Assembly (NCBI GenBank): GCA_964036315.1
Contig: OZ038517.1
Coordinates: 13,490,372-13,554,371, forward strand
Source of the DNA: Acanthosepion esculentum
Lineage: Eukaryota; Mollusca; Cephalopoda; Sepiida; Sepiidae
DNA: 64,000 bases
Direction: 5' to 3'
The translations under genes were made by a program, and so were the position numbers. The notes under the pieces were generated by a model, which saw only the letters and a program-made list of their open reading frames with translations, ran no database searches and was not told where the DNA came from. Below are positions 49,616 to 61,600 of the stretch, piece after piece (position 1 is the first letter of the stretch; each line of letters begins with the position of its first letter).

Positions 49616-52600
49616 GATGCCTTACAAAAGTTAAACAAAATATGAAGAAAGAAGAAAAGTTTGTTAGAAAGAAAGAAAAGAGGACTGAACTGTTAGGTGA
49701 TATTTGTCTTCCTGTATGGTAGTGAATGCTGGACAATCTTCTCAGAGACGAAGAAGAGACTTAAAGCAAGAGAAATGTGGTTTTACAGAAGGATACCATT
49801 GACCAAACATGTTAGCAACGATGAAGTTTCAGAGAAAAGGGAATCAAGCTGTATTGGGTTAGTACAAAGATGCCTTACAAAAGTTAAACAAAATATGAAG
49901 AAACAAGAAAAGTTTGTTAGAAAGAAAGAAAAGAGGACTGAACTGTTAGGTGATATTTGTCTTCCTGTATGGTAGTGAATGCTGGACAATCTTCTCAGAG
50001 ACGAAGAAGAGACTTAAAGCAAGAGAAATGTGGTTTTACAGAAGGATACCATTGACCAAACATGTTAGCAACGATGAAGTTTCAGAGAAAATGGAATCAA
50101 GCTGTATTGGGTTAGTACAAAGATGCCTTACAAAAGTTAAACAAAATATGAAGAAACAAGAAAAGTTTGTTAGAAAGAAAGAAAAGAGGACTGAACTGTT
50201 AGGTGATATTTGTCTTCCTGTATGGTAGTGAATGCTGGACAATCTTCTCAGAGACGAAGAAGAGACTTAAAGCAAGAGAAATGTGGTTTTACAGAAGGAT
50301 ACCATTGACCAAACATGTTAGCAACGATGAAGTTTCAGAGAAAAGGGAATCAAGCTGTATTGGGTTAGTACAAAGATGCCTTACAAAAGTTAAACAAAAT
50401 ATGAAGAAACAAGAAAAGTTTGTTAGAAAGAAAGAAAAGAGGACTGAACTGTTAGGTGATATTTGTCTTCCTGTATGGTAGTGAATGCTGGACAATCTTC
50501 TCAGAGACGAAGAAGAGACTTAAAGCAAGAGAAATGTGGTTTTACAGAAGGATACCATTGACCAAACATGTTAGCAACAATGAAGTTTCAGAGAAAAGGG
50601 AATCAAGCTGTATTGGGTTAGTACAAAGATGCCTTACAAAAGTTAAACAAAATATGAAGAAACAAGAAAAGTTTGTTAGAAAGAAAGAAAAGAGGACTGA
50701 ACTGTTAGGTGATATTTGTCTTCCTGTATGGTAGTGAATGCTGGACAATCTTCTCAGAGACGAAGAAGAGACTTAAAGCAAGAGAAATGTGGTTTTACAG
50801 AAGGATACCATTGACCAAACATGTTAGCAACAATGAAGTTTCAGAGAAAAGGGAATCAAGCTGTATTGGGTTAGTACAAAGATGCCTTACAAAAGTTAAA
50901 CAAAATATGAAGAAACAAGAAAAGTTTGTTAGAAAGAAAGAAAAGAGGACTGAACTGTTAGGTGATATTTGTCTTCCTGTATGGTAGTGAATGCTGGACA
51001 ATCTTCTCAGAGACGAAGAAGAGACTTAAAGCAAGAGAAATGTGGTTTTACAGAAGGATACCATTGACCAAACATGTTAGCAACGATGAAGTTTCAGAGA
51101 AAATGGAATCAAGCTGTATTGGGTTAGTACAAAGATGCCTTACAAAAGTTAAACAAAATATGAAGAAACAAGAAAAGTTTGTTAGAAAGAAAGAAAAGAG
51201 GACTGAACTGTTAGGTGATATTTGTCTTCCTGTATGGTAGTGAATGCTGGACAATCTTCTCAGAGACGAAGAAGAGACTTAAAGCAAGAGAAATGTGGTT
51301 TTACAGAAGGATACCATTGACCAAACATGTTAGCAACAATGAAGTTTCAGAGAAAAGGGAATCAAGCTGTATTGGGTTAGTACAAAGATGCCTTACAAAA
51401 GTTAAACAAAATATGAAGAAACAAGAAAAGTTTGTTAGAAAGAAAGAAAAGAGGACTGAACTGTTAGGTGATATTTGTCTTCCTGTATGGTAGTGAATGC
51501 TGGACAATCTTCTCAGAGACGAAGAAGAGACTTAAAGCAAGAGAAATGTGGTTTTACAGAAGGATACCATTGACCAAACATGTTAGCAACGATGAAGTTT
51601 CAGAGAAAATGGAATCAAGCTGTATTGGGTTAGTACAAAGATGCCTTACAAAAGTTAAACAAAATATGAAGAAACAAGAAAAGTTTGTTAGAAAGAAAGA
51701 AAAGAGGACTGAACTGTTAGGTGATATTTGTCTTCCTGTATGGTAGTGAATGCTGGACAATCTTCTCAGAGACGAAGAAGAGACTTAAAGCAAGAGAAAT
51801 GTGGTTTTACAGAAGGATACCATTGACCAAACATGTTAGCAACGATGAAGTTTCAGAGAAAATGGAATCAAGCTGTATTGGGTTAGTACAAAGATGCCTT
51901 ACAAAAGTTAAACAAAATATGAAGAAACAAGAAAAGTTTGTTAGAAAGAAAGAAAAGAGGACTGAACTGTTAGGTGATATTTGTCTTCCTGTATGGTAGT
52001 GAATGCTGGACAATCTTCTCAGAGACGAAGAAGAGACTTAAAGCAAGAGAAATGTGGTTTTACAGAAGGATACCATTGACCAAACATGTTAGCAACGATG
52101 AAGTTTCAGAGAAAAGGGAATCAAGCTGTATTGGGTTAGTACAAAGATGCCTTACAAAAGTTAAACAAAATATGAAGAAACAAGAAAAGTTTGTTAGAAA
52201 GAAAGAAAAGAGGACTGAACTGTTAGGTGATATTTGTCTTCCTGTATGGTAGTGAATGCTGGACAATCTTCTCAGAGACGAAGAAGAGACTTAAAGCAAG
52301 AGAAATGTGGTTTTACAGAAGGATACCATTGACCAAACATGTTAGCAACAATGAAGTTTCAGAGAAAAGGGAATCAAGCTGTATTGGGTTAGTACAAAGA
52401 TGCCTTACAAAAGTTAAACAAAATATGAAGAAACAAGAAAAGTTTGTTAGAAAGAAAGAAAAGAGGACTGAACTGTTAGGTGATATTTGTCTTCCTGTAT
52501 GGTAGTGAATGCTGGACAATCTTCTCAGAGACGAAGAAGAGACTTAAAGCAAGAGAAATGTGGTTTTACAGAAGGATACCATTGACCAAACATGTTAGCA

Positions 52601-55600
52601 ACGATGAAGTTTCAGAGAAAATGGAATCAAGCTGTATTGGGTTAGTACAAAGATGCCTTACAAAAGTTAAACAAAATATGAAGAAAGAAGAAAAGTTTGT
52701 TAGAAAGAAAGAAAAGAGGACTGAACTGTTAGGTGATATTTGTCTTCCTGTATGGTAGTGAATGCTGGACAATCTTCTCAGAGACGAAGAAGAGACTTAA
52801 AGCAAGAGAAATGTGGTTTTACAGAAGGATACCATTGACCAAACATGTTAGCAACGATGAAGTTTCAGAGAAAAGGGAATCAAGCTGTATTGGGTTAGTA
52901 CAAAGATGCCTTACAAAAGTTAAACAAAATATGAAGAAACAAGAAAAGTTTGTTAGAAAGAAAGAAAAGAGGACTGAACTGTTAGGTGATATTTGTCTTC
53001 CTGTATGGTAGTGAATGCTGGACAATCTTCTCAGAGACGAAGAAGAGACTTAAAGCAAGAGAAATGTGGTTTTACAGAAGGATACCATTGACCAAACATG
53101 TTAGCAACAATGAAGTTTCAGAGAAAAGGGAATCAAGCTGTATTGGGTTAGTACAAAGATGCCTTACAAAAGTTAAACAAAATATGAAGAAACAAGAAAA
53201 GTTTGTTAGAAAGAAAGAAAAGAGGACTGAACTGTTAGGTGATATTTGTCTTCCTGTATGGTAGTGAATGCTGGACAATCTTCTCAGAGACGAAGAAGAG
53301 ACTTAAAGCAAGAGAAATGTGGTTTTACAGAAGGATACCATTGACCAAACATGTTAGCAACAATGAAGTTTCAGAGAAAAGGGAATCAAGCTGTATTGGG
53401 TTAGTACAAAGATGCCTTACAAAAGTTAAACAAAATATGAAGAAACAAGAAAAGTTTGTTAGAAAGAAAGAAAAGAGGACTGAACTGTTAGGTGATATTT
53501 GTCTTCCTGTATGGTAGTGAATGCTGGACAATCTTCTCAGAGACGAAGAAGAGACTTAAAGCAAGAGAAATGTGGTTTTACAGAAGGATACCATTGACCA
53601 AACATGTTAGCAACGATGAAGTTTCAGAGAAAATGGAATCAAGCTGTATTGGGTTAGTACAAAGATGCCTTACAAAAGTTAAACAAAATATGAAGAAACA
53701 AGAAAAGTTTGTTAGAAAGAAAGAAAAGAGGACTGAACTGTTAGGTGATATTTGTCTTCCTGTATGGTAGTGAATGCTGGACAATCTTCTCAGAGACGAA
53801 GAAGAGACTTAAAGCAAGAGAAATGTGGTTTTACAGAAGGATACCATTGACCAAACATGTTAGCAACAATGAAGTTTCAGAGAAAAGGGAATCAAGCTGT
53901 ATTGGGTTAGTACAAAGATGCCTTACAAAAGTTAAACAAAATATGAAGAAACAAGAAAAGTTTGTTAGAAAGAAAGAAAAGAGGACTGAACTGTTAGGTG
54001 ATATTTGTCTTCCTGTATGGTAGTGAATGCTGGACAATCTTCTCAGAGACGAAGAAGAGACTTAAAGCAAGAGAAATGTGGTTTTACAGAAGGATACCAT
54101 TGACCAAACATGTTAGCAACGATGAAGTTTCAGAGAAAATGGAATCAAGCTGTATTGGGTTAGTACAAAGATGCCTTACAAAAGTTAAACAAAATATGAA
54201 GAAACAAGAAAAGTTTGTTAGAAAGAAAGAAAAGAGGACTGAACTGTTAGGTGATATTTGTCTTCCTGTATGGTAGTGAATGCTGGACAATCTTCTCAGA
54301 GACGAAGAAGAGACTTAAAGCAAGAGAAATGTGGTTTTACAGAAGGATACCATTGACCAAACATGTTAGCAACGATGAAGTTTCAGAGAAAATGGAATCA
54401 AGCTGTATTGGGTTAGTACAAAGATGCCTTACAAAAGTTAAACAAAATATGAAGAAACAAGAAAAGTTTGTTAGAAAGAAAGAAAAGAGGACTGAACTGT
54501 TAGGTGATATTTGTCTTCCTGTATGGTAGTGAATGCTGGACAATCTTCTCAGAGACGAAGAAGAGACTTAAAGCAAGAGAAATGTGGTTTTACAGAAGGA
54601 TACCATTGACCAAACATGTTAGCAACGATGAAGTTTCAGAGAAAAGGGAATCAAGCTGTATTGGGTTAGTACAAAGATGCCTTACAAAAGTTAAACAAAA
54701 TATGAAGAAACAAGAAAAGTTTGTTAGAAAGAAAGAAAAGAGGACTGAACTGTTAGGTGATATTTGTCTTCCTGTATGGTAGTGAATGCTGGACAATCTT
54801 CTCAGAGACGAAGAAGAGACTTAAAGCAAGAGAAATGTGGTTTTACAGAAGGATACCATTGACCAAACATGTTAGCAACGATGAAGTTTCAGAGAAAAGG
54901 GAATCAAGCTGTATTGGGTTAGTACAAAGATGCCTTACAAAAGTTAAACAAAATATGAAGAAACAAGAAAAGTTTGTTAGAAAGAAAGAAAAGAGGACTG
55001 AACTGTTAGGTGATATTTGTCTTCCTGTATGGTAGTGAATGCTGGACAATCTTCTCAGAGACGAAGAAGAGACTTAAAGCAAGAGAAATGTGGTTTTACA
55101 GAAGGATACCATTGACCAAACATGTTAGCAACGATGAAGTTTCAGAGAAAAGGGAATCAAGCTGTATTGGGTTAGTACAAAGATGCCTTACAAAAGTTAA
55201 ACAAAATATGAAGAAACAAGAAAAGTTTGTTAGAAAGAAAGAAAAGAGGACTGAACTGTTAGGTGATATTTGTCTTCCTGTATGGTAGTGAATGCTGGAC
55301 AATCTTCTCAGAGACGAAGAAGAGACTTAAAGCAAGAGAAATGTGGTTTTACAGAAGGATACCATTGACCAAACATGTTAGCAACGATGAAGTTTCAGAG
55401 AAAATGGAATCAAGCTGTATTGGGTTAGTACAAAGATGCCTTACAAAAGTTAAACAAAATATGAAGAAACAAGAAAAGTTTGTTAGAAAGAAAGAAAAGA
55501 GGACTGAACTGTTAGGTGATATTTGTCTTCCTGTATGGTAGTGAATGCTGGACAATCTTCTCAGAGACGAAGAAGAGACTTAAAGCAAGAGAAATGTGGT

Positions 55601-58600
55601 TTTACAGAAGGATACCATTGACCAAACATGTTAGCAACGATGAAGTTTCAGAGAAAATGGAATCAAGCTGTATTGGGTTAGTACAAAGATGCCTTACAAA
55701 AGTTAAACAAAATATGAAGAAACAAGAAAAGTTTGTTAGAAAGAAAGAAAAGAGGACTGAACTGTTAGGTGATATTTGTCTTCCTGTATGGTAGTGAATG
55801 CTGGACAATCTTCTCAGAGACGAAGAAGAGACTTAAAGCAAGAGAAATGTGGTTTTACAGAAGGATACCATTGACCAAACATGTTAGCAACAATGAAGTT
55901 TCAGAGAAAAGGGAATCAAGCTGTATTGGGTTAGTACAAAGATGCCTTACAAAAGTTAAACAAAATATGAAGAAACAAGAAAAGTTTGTTAGAAAGAAAG
56001 AAAAGAGGACTGAACTGTTAGGTGATATTTGTCTTCCTGTATGGTAGTGAATGCTGGACAATCTTCTCAGAGACGAAGAAGAGACTTAAAGCAAGAGAAA
56101 TGTGGTTTTACAGAAGGATACCATTGACCAAACATGTTAGCAACGATGAAGTTTCAGAGAAAATGGAATCAAGCTGTATTGGGTTAGTACAAAGATGCCT
56201 TACAAAAGTTAAACAAAATATGAAGAAACAAGAAAAGTTTGTTAGAAAGAAAGAAAAGAGGACTGAACTGTTAGGTGATATTTGTCTTCCTGTATGGTAG
56301 TGAATGCTGGACAATCTTCTCAGAGACGAAGAAGAGACTTAAAGCAAGAGAAATGTGGTTTTACAGAAGGATACCATTGACCAAACATGTTAGCAACGAT
56401 GAAGTTTCAGAGAAAATGGAATCAAGCTGTATTGGGTTAGTACAAAGATGCCTTACAAAAGTTAAACAAAATATGAAGAAACAAGAAAAGTTTGTTAGAA
56501 AGAAAGAAAAGAGGACTGAACTGTTAGGTGATATTTGTCTTCCTGTATGGTAGTGAATGCTGGACAATCTTCTCAGAGACGAAGAAGAGACTTAAAGCAA
56601 GAGAAATGTGGTTTTACAGAAGGATACCATTGACCAAACATGTTAGCAATGATGAAGTTTCAGAGAAAAGGGAATCAAGCTGTATTGGGTTAGTACAAAG
56701 ATGCCTTACAAAAGTTAAACAAAATATGAAGAAAGAAGAAAAGTTTGTTAGAAAGAAAGAAAAGAGGACTGAACTGTTAGGTGATATTTGTCTTCCTGTA
56801 TGGTAGTGAATGCTGGACAATCTTCTCAGAGACAAAGAAGAGACTTAAAGCAAGAGAAATGTGGTTTTACAGAAGGATACCATTGACCAAACATGTTAGC
56901 AATGATGAAGTTTCAGAGAAAAGGGAATCAAGCTGTATTGGGTTAGTACAAAGATGCCTTACAAAAGTTAAACAAAATATGAAGAAAGAAGAAAAGTTTG
57001 TTAGAAAGAAAGAAAAGAGGACTGAACTGTTAGGTGATATTTGTCTTCCTGTATGGTAGTGAATGCTGGACAATCTTCTCAGAGACGAAGAAGAGACTTA
57101 AAGCAAGAGAAATGTGGTTTTACAGAAGGATACCATTGACCAAACATGTTAGCAATGATGAAGTTTCAGAGAAAAGGGAATCAAGCTGTATTGGGTTAGT
57201 ACAAAGATGCCTTACAAAAGTTAAACAAAATATGAAGAAAGAAGAAAAGTTTGTTAGAAAGAAAGAAAAGAGGACTGAACTGTTAGGTGATATTTGTCTT
57301 CCTGTATGGTAGTGAATGCTGGACAATCTTCTCAGAGACAAAGAAGAGACTTAAAGCAAGAGAAATGTGGTTTTACAGAAGGATACCATTGACCAAACAT
57401 GTTAGCAACGATGAAGTTTCAGAGAAAATGGAATCAAGCTGTATTGGGTTAGTACAAAGATGCCTTACAAAAGTTAAACAAAATATGAAGAAAGAAGAAA
57501 AGTTTGTTAGAAAGAAAGAAAAGAGGACTGAACTGTTAGGTGATATTTGTCTTCCTGTATGGTAGTGAATGCTGGACAATCTTCTCAGAGACGAAGAAGA
57601 GACTTAAAGCAAGAGAAATGTGGTTTTACAGAAGGATACCATTGACCAAACATGTTAGCAACGATGAAGTTTCAGAGAAAAGGGAATCAAGCTGTATTGG
57701 GTTAGTACAAAGATGCCTTACAAAAGTTAAACAAAATATGAAGAAACAAGAAAAGTTTGTTAGAAAGAAAGAAAAGAGGACTGAACTGTTAGGTGATATT
57801 TGTCTTCCTGTATGGTAGTGAATGCTGGACAATCTTCTCAGAGACGAAGAAGAGACTTAAAGCAAGAGAAATGTGGTTTTACAGAAGGATACCATTGACC
57901 AAACATGTTAGCAACGATGAAGTTTCAGAGAAAATGGAATCAAGCTGTATTGGGTTAGTACAAAGATGCCTTACAAAAGTTAAACAAAATATGAAGAAAC
58001 AAGAAAAGTTTGTTAGAAAGAAAGAAAAGAGGACTGAACTGTTAGGTGATATTTGTCTTCCTGTATGGTAGTGAATGCTGGACAATCTTCTCAGAGACGA
58101 AGAAGAGACTTAAAGCAAGAGAAATGTGGTTTTACAGAAGGATACCATTGACCAAACATGTTAGCAACGATGAAGTTTCAGAGAAAATGGAATCAAGCTG
58201 TATTGGGTTAGTACAAAGATGCCTTACAAAAGTTAAACAAAATATGAAGAAAGAAGAAAAGTTTGTTAGAAAGAAAGAAAAGAGGACTGAACTGTTAGGT
58301 GATATTTGTCTTCCTGTATGGTAGTGAATGCTGGACAATCTTCTCAGAGACGAAGAAGAGACTTAAAGCAAGAGAAATGTGGTTTTACAGAAGGATACCA
58401 TTGACCAAACATGTTAGCAACGATGAAGTTTCAGAGAAAATGGAATCAAGCTGTATTGGGTTAGTACAAAGATGCCTTACAAAAGTTAAACAAAATATGA
58501 AGAAACAAGAAAAGTTTGTTAGAAAGAAAGAAAAGAGGACTGAACTGTTAGGTGATATTTGTCTTCCTGTATGGTAGTGAATGCTGGACAATCTTCTCAG

Positions 58601-61600
58601 AGACGAAGAAGAGACTTAAAGCAAGAGAAATGTGGTTTTACAGAAGGTTTCCATTGACCAAACATGTTAGCAACGATGAAGTTTCAGAGAAAAGGGAATC
58701 AAGCTGTATTGGGTTAGTACAAAGATGCCTTACAAAAGTTAAACAAAATATGAAGAAACAAGAAAAGTTTGTTAGAAAGAAAGAAAAGAGGACTGAACTG
58801 TTAGGTGATATTTTAGAAAGAAAGAAAAGAGGACTGAACTGTTAGGTGATATTTGTCTTCCTGTATGGTAGTGAATGCTGGACAATCTTCTCAGAGACGA
58901 AGAAGAGACTTAAAGCAAGAGAAATGTGGTTTTACAGAAGGTTTCCATTGACCAAAGATGCCTTACAAAAAAAATGAAGAAACAAGAAAAGACAATCTCT
59001 GACAGAAGAAACAAGAAAAGTTTGTTAGAAAGAAAGAAAAGAGGACTGAACTGTTAGGTGATATTTGTCTTCCTGTATGGTAGTGAATGCTGGACAATCT
59101 TCTCAGAGACGAAGAAGAGACTTAAAGCAAGAGAAATGTGGTTTTACAGAAGGATACCATTGACCAAACATGTTAGCAACGATGAAGTTTCAGAGAAAAG
59201 GGAATCAAGCTGTATTGGGTTAGTACAAAGATGCCTTACAAAAGTTAAACAAAATATGAAGAAAGAAGAAAAGTTTGTTAGAAAGAAAGAAAAGAGGACT
59301 GAACTGTTAGGTGATATTTGTCTTCCTGTATGGTAGTGAATGCTGGACAATCTTCTCAGAGACGAAGAAGAGACTTAAAGCAAGAGAAATGTGGTTTTAC
59401 AGAAGGATACCATTGACCAAACATGTTAGCAACGATGAAGTTTCAGAGAAAATGGAATCAAGCTGTATTGGGTTAGTACAAAGATGCCTTACAAAAGTTA
59501 AACAAAATATGAAGAAACAAGAAAAGTTTGTTAGAAAGAAAGAAAAGAGGACTGAACTGTTAGGTGATATTTGTCTTCCTGTATGGTAGTGAATGCTGGA
59601 CAATCTTCTCAGAGACGAAGAAGAGACTTAAAGCAAGAGAAATGTGGTTTTACAGAAGGATACCATTGACCAAACATGTTAGCAACGATGAAGTTTCAGA
59701 GAAAATGGAATCAAGCTGTATTGGGTTAGTACAAAGATGCCTTACAAAAGTTAAACAAAATATGAAGAAACAAGAAAAGTTTGTTAGAAAGAAAGAAAAG
59801 AGGACTGAACTGTTAGGTGATATTTGTCTTCCTGTATGGTAGTGAATGCTGGACAATCTTCTCAGAGACGAAGAAGAGACTTAAAGCAAGAGAAATGTGG
59901 TTTTACAGAAGGATACCATTGACCAAACATGTTAGCAACGATGAAGTTTCAGAGAAAATGGAATCAAGCTGTATTGGGTTAGTACAAAGATGCCTTACAA
60001 AAGTTAAACAAAATATGAAGAAACAAGAAAAGTTTGTTAGAAAGAAAGAAAAGAGGACTGAACTGTTAGGTGATATTTGTCTTCCTGTATGGTAGTGAAT
60101 GCTGGACAATCTTCTCAGAGACGAAGAAGAGACTTAAAGCAAGAGAAATGTGGTTTTACAGAAGGATACCATTGACCAAACATGTTAGCAACGATGAAGT
60201 TTCAGAGAAAATGGAATCAAGCTGTATTGGGTTAGTACAAAGATGCCTTACAAAAGTTAAACAAAATATGAAGAAACAAGAAAAGTTTGTTAGAAAGAAA
60301 GAAAAGAGGACTGAACTGTTAGGTGATATTTGTCTTCCTGTATGGTAGTGAATGCTGGACAATCTTCTCAGAGACGAAGAAGAGACTTAAAGCAAGAGAA
60401 ATGTGGTTTTACAGAAGGATACCATTGACCAAACATGTTAGCAACGATGAAGTTTCAGAGAAAATGGAATCAAGCTGTATTGGGTTAGTACAAAGATGCC
60501 TTACAAAAGTTAAACAAAATATGAAGAAACAAGAAAAGTTTGTTAGAAAGAAAGAAAAGAGGACTGAACTGTTAGGTGATATTTGTCTTCCTGTATGGTA
60601 GTGAATGCTGGACAATCTTCTCAGAGACGAAGAAGAGACTTAAAGCAAGAGAAATGTGGTTTTACAGAAGGATACCATTGACCAAACATGTTAGCAACGA
60701 TGAAGTTTCAGAGAAAATGGAATCAAGCTGTATTGGGTTAGTACAAAGATGCCTTACAAAAGTTAAACAAAATATGAAGAAACAAGAAAAGTTTGTTAGA
60801 AAGAAAGAAAAGAGGACTGAACTGTTAGGTGATATTTGTCTTCCTGTATGGTAGTGAATGCTGGACAATCTTCTCAGAGACGAAGAAGAGACTTAAAGCA
60901 AGAGAAATGTGGTTTTACAGAAGGATACCATTGACCAAACATGTTAGCAACGATGAAGTTTCAGAGAAAATGGAATCAAGCTGTATTGGGTTAGTACAAA
61001 GATGCCTTACAAAAGTTAAACAAAATATGAAGAAACAAGAAAAGTTTGTTAGAAAGAAAGAAAAGAGGACTGAACTGTTAGGTGATATTTGTCTTCCTGT
61101 ATGGTAGTGAATGCTGGACAATCTTCTCAGAGACGAAGAAGAGACTTAAAGCAAGAGAAATGTGGTTTTACAGAAGGATACCATTGACCAAACATGTTAG
61201 CAACGATGAAGTTTCAGAGAAAATGGAATCAAGCTGTATTGGGTTAGTACAAAGATGCCTTACAAAAGTTAAACAAAATATGAAGAAACAAGAAAAGTTT
61301 GTTAGAAAGAAAGAAAAGAGGACTGAACTGTTAGGTGATATTTGTCTTCCTGTATGGTAGTGAATGCTGGACAATCTTCTCAGAGACGAAGAAGAGACTT
61401 AAAGCAAGAGAAATGTGGTTTTACAGAAGGATACCATTGACCAAACATGTTAGCAACGATGAAGTTTCAGAGAAAAGGGAATCAAGCTGTATTGGGTTAG
61501 TACAAAGATGCCTTACAAAAGTTAAACAAAATATGAAGAAACAAGAAAAGTTTGTTAGAAAGAAAGAAAAGAGGACTGAACTGTTAGGTGATATTTGTCT

